Numbered from the stretch's first letter, positions 7,468 to 15,668 are shown. The stretch is 40,479 nucleotides of DNA from Candidatus Avoscillospira avicola (GCA_018712245.1 DVHE01000079.1:1-40479); one strand, 5' to 3'. Translations and numbers: made by a program. The notes: generated by a model from the letters alone, not told the origin.

Positions 7468-8961
7468 TTACTGGGCCAGCCAGGCGTCCAGCTGCTCCTG
7501 CTTGGCGGCGAGGATGTCCTGATAGCCGGCGTTGTTCAGCGCTTCGATCATCTTGGGCACCTCGGTCTCGGGGTCGACGGAGCCGCAGAAGATACCGGGC
7601 AGATACTGCGTCAGCACGTTGCGCACAGCGGTGTACTGAGTGGTGTAGTTGGTGGAGTCAAAGGAGAAGCCCATAGCCGGGGAGACGTCGGCAGTCCGGT
7701 TCTGCTCCAGTTCCCACTCCAGGGACTCGTAGCTGGAGCCCACGGGCAGGTACTGGATGAACTGGTTGCCCACGACGCCGCAGCTGATCTGCGCGGTGTA
7801 AGGCACGGTGGTGGCATCCTGGCCCTCGGGGTAAGCGGCGTTGCCGTTCTCGTCCAGGACGTAGTCGCGGCCCTCAATGCCCCAAATGATCAGGTTGGCG
7901 ATTTCGGCATCGGTGTAGGTGAGGTTCAGGAACTTCATGGCAGCCTCGGGCACCTTGGTGTTGGCAGCCAGCATCCAGGTGATGGCGTTGGTGCCGCCGG
8001 TGGTCAGATAGGCCTTGTCCAGGGTCTTGGCGCCCAGGGGGTAGCCGCCGCACTGGGAGACGAAGCTGGCGGCGGTGTCAGCCTCGGGATAGCTGTAGGC
8101 GGCGATCCAGCCGAAGTAGTTGCCGGAGGCCATCAGCTCGGTGGAGGTGGAGGTGGTGGTGGCGGCGTCCTTCATCAGGTAGCCGTTGTTGTACCAGTCG
8201 CGAACCATGGCGGCCTTCTCCAGGAAGAGGTCGGTGGAGTAGAAGTCCTGCACGGTCATATCGTCGCCGATCAGGACGCCGATGGGCTGGTTGTAGTCGT
8301 CGGAGAGGTAGTCCACGCCGTAGGGCAGGTTGAACACGCCCACGTTACCAGTCTCCACGATGGCCAGGGGGGTCATGTCGGGCTTGGCTTCCTTGATCTG
8401 GGCAAAGATCTCGCTCAGGTCCTCGATGCAGGTGACGGAGTCCATATCCAGGCCCAGCTCATCAGCCACATCCTGGCGGTAGATGATCATGGGGGTCAGA
8501 GCCAGGGGCTTGTAGTCGGGAATGCCGTAGAGGGCACCCTGGTACTCACAAGCGGCCAGCCAGTCCTCGCCCACCAGCTCCTTGGTCTCGGGAGCGCAGG
8601 TGTCGATCAGCTCGGTGATGTCCAGGGCCATGCCGGTGGAGAGATAGTTGTTGAAGTCACCCAGGGACTCCATGATGTCGATCTTCTCGCCGCCCTGCAG
8701 GGACAGGCTCACGGACTGGGAATACTCGGCAATGGAGATGGGCTTGAGGGTGATCTCAGCGTTGATCTTCTCGCGGGTGATCACGTTGATGGCCTCCTCC
8801 ACCTCGTCCAGGGCTTCCTCGGTGGGGATGTTGTTGAAGGTGGCGTAGGCATAGACCACCTGGTCGTACTCACTGCCGGAGGCGGCGTCGCTGCCGCTGC
8901 AGCCGGCAAAGAGGCTAACCGCGAGGACGGCGGCCAGCAGGATGGCTAGAAACTTTTTCAT
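7468..8961 (-). CDS. Extracellular sugar-binding lipoprotein of the ABC transporter
   Basis: A 497-residue family 1-type solute-binding lipoprotein. Residues 1-20 form a lipoprotein signal with the lipobox LFAGC, so Cys21 would be lipidated and the protein held on the outer face of the membrane. The sequence after it (YDQVVYAYATFNNIPTEEA) and its size suit LplA-like oligosaccharide binders. The ATG at 8961 was chosen because it begins the signal peptide; a GTG four codons earlier sits too near the GGAG. A minus-strand TATAAT is at 9004-8999, with a TTGACA only 10 nt away, so the promoter spacing is atypical. It is the first gene of the operon that runs to 3566. Confidence 0.92.
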   Translation of the reverse strand: MKKFLAILLAAVLAVSLFAGCSGSDAASGSEYDQVVYAYATFNNIPTEEALDEVEEAINVITREKINAEITLKPISIAEYSQSVSLSLQGGEKIDIMESLGDFNNYLSTGMALDITELIDTCAPETKELVGEDWLAACEYQGALYGIPDYKPLALTPMIIYRQDVADELGLDMDSVTCIEDLSEIFAQIKEAKPDMTPLAIVETGNVGVFNLPYGVDYLSDDYNQPIGVLIGDDMTVQDFYSTDLFLEKAAMVRDWYNNGYLMKDAATTTSTSTELMASGNYFGWIAAYSYPEADTAASFVSQCGGYPLGAKTLDKAYLTTGGTNAITWMLAANTKVPEAAMKFLNLTYTDAEIANLIIWGIEGRDYVLDENGNAAYPEGQDATTVPYTAQISCGVVGNQFIQYLPVGSSYESLEWELEQNRTADVSPAMGFSFDSTNYTTQYTAVRNVLTQYLPGIFCGSVDPETEVPKMIEALNNAGYQDILAAKQEQLDAWLAQ

Positions 8962-9162
8962 ACTGCAAAACACTCCAATTCATGTTATTGATGGTTCCAT
9001 TATAGCGCCGAAGCTGTCAACGTGCTTTCAAAAATAAGAGGTTGATTTTAAAAAATGAGAGTAATGGAAAATATTTTTAAAACCTTCTGTGATTTCATTT
9101 TGCCCGGTCGGCGCGCAGGCGGCCGGGCCGTCGTTCTCGCACACCTGGCGCCCCTCCTTCAT

Positions 9163-9201
9163 AGGATATCGGGAAGCCGCCTCCTGGCTTCGCCCTATCC
9201 T
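9163..9201 (+). promoter_or_regulatory. Leader hairpin upstream of the NitT/TauT-type ABC operon
   Basis: A nested stem-loop pairs AGGATA (9163-9168) with TATCCT (9196-9201) and GAAGCC (9173-9178) with GGCTTC (9186-9191). It ends 4 nt before the GGAGG ribosome-binding site at 9206 and may influence initiation of the ATPase gene. I could not match it to a known riboswitch class. Confidence 0.4.
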
Positions 9202-9217
9202 GGAAGGAGGGACTTTT

Positions 9218-9967
9218 TTGGTTCAGTTTGACCACATACAAAAGACGTATCAGTCCCCCAACGGGGAGATTTGTGCCCTGAAGGATATTACCTTCTCCGT
9301 GGCGGAGGGGGATTTTGTCAGTATCGTCGGCCCCTCGGGCTGCGGCAAGTCCACGCTTCTGTCCATTGCCGTGGGCCTGGAGCAGCCCTCCGGCGGCCAG
9401 GTATATCTGGACGGCCAGCCGGCCTCCCAGGCCCTTTCCCGCATGGGCTATATGCCCCAGCGCGACGAGCTGTTCCCCTGGCGCTCCATCTGGGCCAACG
9501 TCACCCTGGGCCTTGAGATTCGCGGGCAGAAGGACGATGCGCACCTGCAGCGGGTGGAGACACTTTTAAACCGCTACGGCCTTTCCGGCTTTCGCGATAA
9601 GCTGCCGGGGCAGCTCTCCGGCGGGATGCGCCAGCGCTGCGCCCTGATCCGCACCCTGGCCACCGACCCGGGCCTGCTGCTCCTGGATGAACCCTTCTCC
9701 GCGCTGGATTATCAGACGCGGCTTCATGTCTCCGACGACATCCACGCCATGATCCGCCAGGAGAAAAAAACCGCCATCTTAGTGACCCACGACATCTCCG
9801 AGAGCGTCAGTATGTCCGACCAGGTGGTGGTCCTCTCGGCCCGGCCCGGGCGGGTCAAAGCCGTCCACGATCTCTCGGAGTTCAAGGGCCTGAGCCCCAT
9901 GGAGCGGCGGGAACATCCCCACTTCGCCCGGTACTTCAATTCCATATGGAAGGAGCTGGAACACTAG
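9218..9967 (+). CDS. ABC transporter ATP-binding protein, nitrate/sulfonate/taurine type
   Basis: A 249-residue ATPase that powers the importer encoded by the next two genes. The Walker A motif is GPSGCGKST (38-46), the signature LSGGMRQR is at 133-140, Walker B with the catalytic Glu is LLLLDEPFSALD (from 153), and the switch His is His191. The SsuB/TauB/NrtD subfamily is suggested by the overall pattern and the partner genes. The start is a TTG at 9218, placed 7 nt after GGAAGGAGG; the ATG at 9089 has no ribosome-binding site and would add an unlikely extension. The stop codon TAG shares its last base with the permease start (TAGTG). Confidence 0.88.
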   Translation: MVQFDHIQKTYQSPNGEICALKDITFSVAEGDFVSIVGPSGCGKSTLLSIAVGLEQPSGGQVYLDGQPASQALSRMGYMPQRDELFPWRSIWANVTLGLEIRGQKDDAHLQRVETLLNRYGLSGFRDKLPGQLSGGMRQRCALIRTLATDPGLLLLDEPFSALDYQTRLHVSDDIHAMIRQEKKTAILVTHDISESVSMSDQVVVLSARPGRVKAVHDLSEFKGLSPMERREHPHFARYFNSIWKELEH

Positions 9968-10779
9968 TGGCCCCATCCCTTTCCCTCGAACGCGCCGCCT
10001 ATCTCCGCCGCCTGGGCCGCGAAAAACGCTTGATTCTCTTGGCGCAGATCCTGCTTTTGGTGGGATTTTTCCTCTTGTGGGAGGTCGCGGCCCGGCTGGG
10101 CTGGATCGACGCCTTCCTCCTCAGCTCACCCAGCCGCATGGCCGCGACCCTGGCCCGGCTGTGGCGCGACGGCAGCCTGTGGCTCCACCTGGGCACCTCC
10201 TGCCTGGAGACCGCTGTGGGCTTTTTGCTGGGCACCGCCGCCGGCGCGGTGATCGCCGTACTGTTATGGCTCAGCCCCAGCCTCTACCGGGTGGTAGACC
10301 CCTACCTGGTGGTGCTGAGCGCCCTGCCCAAGACGGCCCTGGGGCCGGTATTCATCGTCTGGATCGGCGCCGGGCCGGAGAGCATCATCGCTATGACGCT
10401 GGCCATTTCCCTGATCGTCACCATTCTCGAGGTACACAACGGCTTCCTGGCCACCGACCCCGGCAAGCTCCGGCTGGTGAAGACCATGGGGGCCACCCGC
10501 GCGCAGATTCTCTTCAAGCTGGTGCTGCCGGCCAACTTCGCCACCCTCATCAACGCCCTCAAGGTCAACGTCGGCCTCTCGTGGGTGGGCGTCATCATGG
10601 GCGAATTCCTGGTGTCCCGGGCGGGCCTGGGATATCTGATTGTCTACGGATCGCAGGTCTTCCAGATGGACCTGGTCATGGCTTCGGTGCTGCTGCTGGC
10701 CCTGGTGGCCGCGGTCATGTACCAGGGCATCCGGCTCCTGGAACGGTCTGTTCAAAATCATATGGAGGGTTTGCAATGA
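9967..10779 (+). CDS. ABC transporter permease, nitrate/sulfonate/taurine type
   Basis: A 270-residue integral membrane permease of the SsuC/TauC family with about six helices. The first helix covers roughly the segment LILLAQILLLVGFFLLWEVA. The family motif LSALPKTALGPVFIVWIG lies before the coupling region (KTMGATRAQILFKLVLPA), and the C-terminal part shows the family pattern GLGYLIVYGSQVFQMDLV. The GTG at 9967 was chosen because GGAAGGAG lies 10 nt upstream (9949-9956), whereas the in-frame ATG at 9946 has no ribosome-binding site. It overlaps both neighbours by 1-4 nt, so the three proteins are translationally coupled. Confidence 0.88.
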   Translation: MAPSLSLERAAYLRRLGREKRLILLAQILLLVGFFLLWEVAARLGWIDAFLLSSPSRMAATLARLWRDGSLWLHLGTSCLETAVGFLLGTAAGAVIAVLLWLSPSLYRVVDPYLVVLSALPKTALGPVFIVWIGAGPESIIAMTLAISLIVTILEVHNGFLATDPGKLRLVKTMGATRAQILFKLVLPANFATLINALKVNVGLSWVGVIMGEFLVSRAGLGYLIVYGSQVFQMDLVMASVLLLALVAAVMYQGIRLLERSVQNHMEGLQ

Positions 10780-11765
10780 AAAAATGGATCGCGCTTTTGC
10801 TCACCGCCCTGCTGGCCGCGCTGCCGGCGGGCTGCGCCCGTCAGGAGACGGGCGTCACCACGCTCCGCCTCAGCGAAGTGACCCACTCGGTGTTCTACGC
10901 GCCGCAGTACGCGGCCATGAGCCAGGGCTTCTTCGCCGAGGAAGGCCTGGAGCTGGAACTTTTGAACGGCGGCGGCGCCGACAAGGTGATGACCTCGGTG
11001 CTGACCGGCGAGGTGGAGATCGGCCTGGCCGGGCCGGAGGCCTCCATCTACGTGCTGCTGGAGGGCCGGGAGAACGCCCCCAAGATCTTCGCCCAGCTGA
11101 CCCGGCGGGACGGCAACTTCCTCTTCGGCCGCACCGATGAGGATTTTTCCTGGGAAAACCTCCGGGGCAAGACCATCATCGGAGGCCGTAAGGGCGGCGT
11201 GCCGGAGATGACGCTGGAATACGTGATGAAGCAAAACGGCATCATCCCCCAGCAGGACGCCATCGTGGACACCACCATCCAGTTCGACATGATGGCCGGC
11301 GCTTTCTCCGGCGGCAACGGCGACTACGTCACCCTCTTCGAGCCCACGGCCACGGAGATGGAGCTGGCGGGACAGGGCTACATCCTCTGCTCCATCGGCG
11401 AGGAGAGCGGCGAAATCCCCTATACGGCCTACTTTGCCGCCGGAGACTATCTGGAGGAGAACCCCGAGATCATCCAGAAGTTCACCAACGCCATTGCCAA
11501 GGGCCAGCGCTGGGTGGCGGAGCATACCGACGCCGAGGTGGCCGAGGCCATCGCCCCCTACTTCCCTGACACGGACCTCTCGGTGCTGGAGGCCGTCTCG
11601 GCCCGGTACCGCGGCATCGGCGCCTGGAACGAGACCCCGGTCATGGGCGAGGAGGGCCTCGAGCGGCTCCAGGACGTGATGGAGGAGGCCGGTGAGCTGA
11701 AGGAGCGGGTGGAATTTTCCCAGCTGGTGGATAACAGCTTCGCGGAAAAGGCCGCCGCCCAGTGA
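10776..11765 (+). CDS. ABC transporter substrate-binding lipoprotein (NMT1/SsuA-like)
   Basis: A 329-residue lipoprotein with the lipobox LPAGC (Cys20) after a short signal sequence. The mature N-terminus (LRLSEVTHSVFYAPQYAAM, then GFFAEEGLELEL) is the hallmark of NMT1/THI5/SsuA-type periplasmic-fold binders, used for sulfonates, nitrate, pyrimidine precursors and similar small ligands. The ligand cannot be read from sequence and no metabolic gene adjoins it. The ATG overlaps the permease stop (ATGA). A strong terminator at 11804-11833 ends the operon. Confidence 0.88.
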   Translation: MKKWIALLLTALLAALPAGCARQETGVTTLRLSEVTHSVFYAPQYAAMSQGFFAEEGLELELLNGGGADKVMTSVLTGEVEIGLAGPEASIYVLLEGRENAPKIFAQLTRRDGNFLFGRTDEDFSWENLRGKTIIGGRKGGVPEMTLEYVMKQNGIIPQQDAIVDTTIQFDMMAGAFSGGNGDYVTLFEPTATEMELAGQGYILCSIGEESGEIPYTAYFAAGDYLEENPEIIQKFTNAIAKGQRWVAEHTDAEVAEAIAPYFPDTDLSVLEAVSARYRGIGAWNETPVMGEEGLERLQDVMEEAGELKERVEFSQLVDNSFAEKAAAQ

Positions 11766-11803
11766 TCCCCCACCGGCCGCAGTCCGGCTGGAAAAAATTT
11801 TTT

Positions 11804-11833
11804 TGCGGCGCTGTAAGACAGCGCCGCATTTTT
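11804..11833 (+). terminator. Terminator of the ABC operon
   Basis: An 11-bp perfect stem (TGCGGCGCTGT, 11804-11814, with 11818-11828) with an AAG loop is followed by five T. It separates the ABC operon from the sigma-factor operon 60 nt downstream. Confidence 0.88.
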
Positions 11834-11893
11834 CTGTTATATAGTATATAGACCTGTTTGGCGGCAGCCGCCGCCCGAGAGAGGAGGAGTCCC

Positions 11894-12457
11894 ATGGAAG
11901 ATATGGACATTGTCGCCCTCTACTGGGCCAGAGCCCAGGAGGCCATTGCGCGGACAGATGAAAAATACGGCAGCTACTGCTTCACGGTGGCGCAGAACAT
12001 CCTGGGCAGCCGGGAGGATTCGGAGGAGTGCGTCAACGACACGTGGCTGGGCGCCTGGAACGCCATGCCGCCCCACCGCCCGGTGGTCCTCCGGCCCTTT
12101 CTGGCCAAGCTGACCCGGCGGCTCTCCTTCAACCGCTATCGGGCCGCCACGGCCCAAAAGCGGGGCAGCGGCGAAATCGCCGCAGTGCTGGACGAGCTGC
12201 GCGACTGCGCAGACCCCGGCGGCGACCCCGAGGGCGAGGCCATCGCCGCCGAGCTGGGACAGGCCATCCGCCGCTTCGTCCGCCAGCTGCCGCCCCGGGA
12301 GGGCGACCTCTTCGTCCGCCGGTACTTCTTCACCGAGCCGGTGGCCGTCGCCGCTCGGCACTGCGGCATCAGCGAAAATCACGCCGGCGTGCTGCTCTCG
12401 CGCACCCGCAGGAAGCTCCGCGATCACTTACGGCAGGAGGGATTTCTCCATGAATGA
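11894..12457 (+). CDS. ECF-like sigma-70 family RNA polymerase sigma factor
   Basis: A 187-residue sigma factor with only regions 2 and 4. Region 2 (about 22-90) contains DSEECVNDTWLGAWNAMPP, the expected -10-recognition helix, preceded by a YCFTVAQNILG core-binding helix. Region 4 (about 131-183) reads LPPREGDLFVRRYFF followed by an HTH (GISENHAGVLLSRTRRKL). A weakly conserved linker joins them. The ATG at 11894 follows GAGGAGGAGTCCC. Its 3' end overlaps the first serpin gene by 8 nt (ATGAATGA). This is the usual coupling of a sigma factor to its anti-sigma factor, and there is no other anti-sigma candidate nearby. Target promoters are unknown. Confidence 0.88.
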   Translation: MEDMDIVALYWARAQEAIARTDEKYGSYCFTVAQNILGSREDSEECVNDTWLGAWNAMPPHRPVVLRPFLAKLTRRLSFNRYRAATAQKRGSGEIAAVLDELRDCADPGGDPEGEAIAAELGQAIRRFVRQLPPREGDLFVRRYFFTEPVAVAARHCGISENHAGVLLSRTRRKLRDHLRQEGFLHE

Positions 12458-13898
12458 GCAGGACATTTACGAGGGCATCGGCCAGGTGGACGACGACGTG
12501 CTGCTGCGCAGCGAGAAAAAGCGCCGCGCCCGCCGGCCCTGGTGGGCGGCGGCTGCCGCCGCCGTGGTGGCCGTGGCCGTGACGGTGGGGCTCTTCTTCC
12601 CCCGCGGCAGCTCCAGCGACTCCACCGGCGCCCCCCTCGTCACCATGGCCCACGCCGTCGCCGAGGCCCACTACCCGGAGATGGCCCCCTACCCCGACGA
12701 GACTGCCGCCGATTTCGAAGCGCAGTACGAAGCCTGGCGGGCCGATAAAAAGGAGCAGAACCGGGAGATCGACAACCTGGACGGTCTGAAGGCCTACGCC
12801 CGGACCAGCATTCCCGCCTTTCTCTCCGGCGCCGCAGGTGAAAACCGGGCCTATTCCCCCCTGAATGTCTACATGGCCCTCTCTATGCTGGCGGAGCTGA
12901 CCGACGGGGAGAGCCGCGCGCAAATCCTCACCCTGCTGGGAAGCGATTCTCTGGAGGCGCTCCGCGGCCAGGCCAACGCCCTCTGGAACGACCACTACTC
13001 CAGCGACGGCGCCACGAACAGTATCCTGGCCAGCTCCCTGTGGCTGGACGAGGGCGTGCCCTTCGACCAGAATACCCTGGACACCCTGGCCGAGACCTAC
13101 TACGCCTCCAGCTTCCAGGGCGACCTGGGCACGGAGGAGATGAACCAGGCCCTCCAGGACTGGCTCAACGGCCAGACCAGCGGGCTGCTGCAGGAGCAGA
13201 TCGGCCAGCTGACGCTGGACCCCGAGACGCTGCTGGCCCTGGCCACAACGGTCTACTTCCAGGCCCAGTGGGACAGCACATTTTCCGAAGAGAAAACCGC
13301 GCCGCAGACCTTCCACAGCCCGGCGGGCGACGTGACCGTGGACTTTCTCCACCGCGACAGCAGCGGGTACTATTTCTGGGGTGAACACTTCAGCGCCGTG
13401 GGACTGCGCCTGGCCAACGACGGCGGCACCATGTGGCTGCTGCTGCCCGACGAGGGATACACCCCCGAGGATTTGCTGGCAGACAGCGAAGCCATGGACT
13501 TCCTGCTCTCCGGCGGAGACTGGGCACAGAAAAAGCAGCTGATCGTCCATCTGTCCCTGCCGAAATTCGACGTCTCCTCTCAGATCGACCTGGAAGACGG
13601 CCTCCGGCAGCTGGGCGTCACCGACGTCTTTGACGCGGGCCTGGCCGACTTCTCCCCGATGCTCGCGGGCGACGCCCAGGGTATCTTCGTCTCCCAGGCC
13701 AAGCACGGCGTCCGGGTGGCCATCGACGAAGAGGGCGTCACCGCTGCGGCCTACACCGTGATGGCTGCGGACGGCAGCTCTGCGCCGCCGGAGGAGGAAA
13801 TCGACTTCACCCTGGACCGCCCCTTCCTCTTCGCCCTGAGCGACGACCAGGGGCTTCCCCTCTTCGCCGGGGTCGTCAACCAGCCCCAGGGCCAGTGA
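12450..13898 (+). CDS. Membrane-anchored serpin with anti-sigma-like N-terminus (copy 1)
   Basis: A 482-residue protein in three parts. Residues 1-30 are cytoplasmic and acidic-then-basic (MNEQDIYEGIGQVDDDVLL, ending KKRRARR), like the short N-termini of membrane proteins encoded after ECF sigma genes in Oscillospiraceae. One helix spans 31-50; the positive charges before it put the C-terminus outside. After a linker, a complete serpin domain runs from about 105. It has the SPLNVYMALSMLAELTDGE core, the inhibitory hinge EEGVTAAAY (427-435) and the signature FTLDRPFLFAL. By hinge counting the reactive bond would be Ser443-Ser444. The gene overlaps the sigma gene, suggesting a role as its regulator; this is inference. 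It may equally be a surface protease inhibitor. Confidence 0.88.
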   Translation: MNEQDIYEGIGQVDDDVLLRSEKKRRARRPWWAAAAAAVVAVAVTVGLFFPRGSSSDSTGAPLVTMAHAVAEAHYPEMAPYPDETAADFEAQYEAWRADKKEQNREIDNLDGLKAYARTSIPAFLSGAAGENRAYSPLNVYMALSMLAELTDGESRAQILTLLGSDSLEALRGQANALWNDHYSSDGATNSILASSLWLDEGVPFDQNTLDTLAETYYASSFQGDLGTEEMNQALQDWLNGQTSGLLQEQIGQLTLDPETLLALATTVYFQAQWDSTFSEEKTAPQTFHSPAGDVTVDFLHRDSSGYYFWGEHFSAVGLRLANDGGTMWLLLPDEGYTPEDLLADSEAMDFLLSGGDWAQKKQLIVHLSLPKFDVSSQIDLEDGLRQLGVTDVFDAGLADFSPMLAGDAQGIFVSQAKHGVRVAIDEEGVTAAAYTVMAADGSSAPPEEEIDFTLDRPFLFALSDDQGLPLFAGVVNQPQGQ

Positions 13899-13925
13899 GC
13901 CCGCATTCCAAGGAGGAATTTTCCT

Positions 13926-15362
13926 ATGAACGAACAGGATATCTACGAGGGCATCGGCCAGGTGGACGACGACGTGCTGCTGCGCAGCGAGAAAAAGCGC
14001 CGCGCCCGCCGGCCCTGGTGGGCGGCTGCTGCCGCTGCCGTGGTGGCCGTGGCCGTGGCCGTAGGGTTCTTCTTCCCGCACGGCGGTGATTTTGACGGCG
14101 GCCCCTTTGTCACCACAGCCCATGCCGTCGCCGAGGCCCACTACCCGGAGATGGCCCCCTATCCCGACGAGACCGCCGCCGACTTCGAAGTACAGTACGA
14201 AGCCTGGCGAGAAGACAAAATGCAGCAGGAGCGGGACATCGACAACATGGAAGGTCTGAAAGACTACGCCCAGGCCAGCATTCCCGCCTTCCTCTCCGGC
14301 GCCGAAGGTGAAAATCGGGCCTATTCCCCGCTGAACGTCTACATGGCCCTGTCCATGCTGGCGGAGCTGACCGACGGGGAGAGCCGCGCGCAAATTCTCA
14401 CCCTGCTGGGCAGCGACTCTCTGGAGGCCCTCCGCAGCCAGGCCAACGCCCTCTGGAACGACCACTACTCCAGCGACGGCGCCACCACCAGCGTCTTAGC
14501 CAGCTCCCTGTGGCTGGATGAGGGCGTGCCCTTCGACCAGAACACGCTGGACACCCTGGCCGAAAATTACTATGCCTCCAGCTTCCAGGGCGACCTGGGC
14601 ACGGAGGAGATGAACCAAGCCCTTCAGGACTGGCTCAACAGCCAGACCGGCGGCCTGCTGCAGGACCAGATCGGCCAGCTGACGCTGGACCCCGAAACTC
14701 TGCTGGCCCTGGCCACCACGGTCTACTTCCAGGCCAAATGGAGCAGCACGTTCTCCGAGGAGAAGACCGCGCCGCAGACCTTCCACAGCCCCACAGGCGA
14801 CGTGACGGCGGACTTTATGCACGCCAGCTTCGAAAGCGGGACCTACTACTGGGGCGAACGGTTCAGCGCCGTGGGACTGGGCCTGGCCAACGACGGCGGC
14901 ACCATGTGGTTTTTGCTGCCTGACGAGGGCTATACCCCCGAGGATCTGCTTTCTGACAGCGAAGCCATGGACTTCCTGCTCTCCGGCGGAGATTGGGCAC
15001 AGAAAAAGCAGCTGATCGTCCATGTGTCCCTGCCGAAATTCGACATCGCCTCCCAAATCGACCTGGCGGAAGGCCTGCGTGCCCTGGGCGTCACCGACAT
15101 CTTTGATGCAGACCGGGCCGACTTCTCCCCGATGCTCGCGGGCAATACCCAGGGAATCTTTGTCTCCCAGGCCAAGCACGGCGTCCGGGTGGCCGTCGAC
15201 GAGGAGGGCGTCACCGCCGCGGCCTACACCTTAATGAGTATGGCCGGCGCCGGAGAGCCGCCGGCGGATGAAATCGACTTCACCCTGGATCGGCCCTTCC
15301 TCTTCGCCCTCAGTGACCGGCAGGGTCTGCCCCTCTTCACCGGGGTCGTCAACCAGCCCTAA
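13926..15362 (+). CDS. Membrane-anchored serpin with anti-sigma-like N-terminus (copy 2)
   Basis: A 478-residue tandem paralogue of the preceding gene, starting 28 nt after it behind AAGGAGGAATTTTCCT. Residues 1-44, covering the cytoplasmic segment and most of the helix, are identical to copy 1. The linker after the helix is shorter and diverged. The serpin domain is otherwise highly similar, with the same hinge (EEGVTAAAY, 426-434) and signature FTLDRPFLFAL. The reactive-centre loop differs: LMSMAGAGEPPADE replaces VMAADGSSAPPEEE, which puts Ala442-Gly443 at the predicted scissile bond. Two inhibitors with different protease targets but the same cytoplasmic output are a reasonable reading. 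REP-like repeats and a terminator at 15639 follow. Confidence 0.88.
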   Translation: MNEQDIYEGIGQVDDDVLLRSEKKRRARRPWWAAAAAAVVAVAVAVGFFFPHGGDFDGGPFVTTAHAVAEAHYPEMAPYPDETAADFEVQYEAWREDKMQQERDIDNMEGLKDYAQASIPAFLSGAEGENRAYSPLNVYMALSMLAELTDGESRAQILTLLGSDSLEALRSQANALWNDHYSSDGATTSVLASSLWLDEGVPFDQNTLDTLAENYYASSFQGDLGTEEMNQALQDWLNSQTGGLLQDQIGQLTLDPETLLALATTVYFQAKWSSTFSEEKTAPQTFHSPTGDVTADFMHASFESGTYYWGERFSAVGLGLANDGGTMWFLLPDEGYTPEDLLSDSEAMDFLLSGGDWAQKKQLIVHVSLPKFDIASQIDLAEGLRALGVTDIFDADRADFSPMLAGNTQGIFVSQAKHGVRVAVDEEGVTAAAYTLMSMAGAGEPPADEIDFTLDRPFLFALSDRQGLPLFTGVVNQP

Positions 15363-15638
15363 CGCGGCAGGCTGCCGCAAAACGCAGGCTGTTCCGGGCG
15401 GCCATACAGGCCGCCCCTACGGCAGCGACGAGAGTGCGGCGGTACAAACGACCATATCAAACCGCCGTGCCCTCCACGAGCGGCCGCTGACGCGGCCCGC
15501 GCCGATGTAGGCATCGGCCCCTACGTTAGTACGTATGCTGCGGCTGGGTGGGAATCACCAGCCAGCGGGCGGCTGCTAGCCGCCCCTACATCCCCCACCA
15601 TGCCCCCATCTTCACGGCAGGGGCGCACAGGAGACGCA
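15363..15638. repeat. Repeat-filled intergenic region
   Basis: No gene is seen in this stretch. It contains a small hairpin (15364 region, GCGGCAG/CTGCCGC), a repeat at 15434-15496 that matches 26168-26230 in opposite orientation at about 57 of 63 positions, a GCCGATG/CATCGGC palindrome (15501-15518) and a GGGCGGCT/AGCCGCCC hairpin (15567-15585). Several end in the same CCCTAC tail. Confidence 0.65.
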
Positions 15639-15668
15639 GAGCCCCCCTGTCGGCAGGGGGGCTCTTTT
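15639..15668 (+). terminator. Terminator after the sigma-serpin operon
   Basis: An 11-bp perfect stem (GAGCCCCCCTG, 15639-15649, with 15654-15664) with a TCGG loop and a following TTTT run. It lies downstream of the second serpin and before the lipoprotein gene. Confidence 0.85.

Noticed and set aside
5604-7676. Long open frame on the plus strand opposite the permease genes
   Set aside because: It is His/Gly/Asp-rich shadow sequence of two clear permeases and the binding protein on the minus strand, with no ribosome-binding site.
8999-9020. Consensus promoter TTGACA/TATAAT before the sugar-binding protein gene
   Set aside because: The two boxes are only 10 nt apart, too close to form a normal sigma-A promoter; only the -10 is plausible.
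9118-9217. TPP riboswitch before an NMT1/THI5-like transporter
   Set aside because: The conserved CTGAGA and ACCTGA elements of the TPP aptamer are absent.
12369-14465. Long minus-strand frame opposite the serpin genes
   Set aside because: The serpin motifs on the plus strand are unambiguous; the frame is an antisense shadow.
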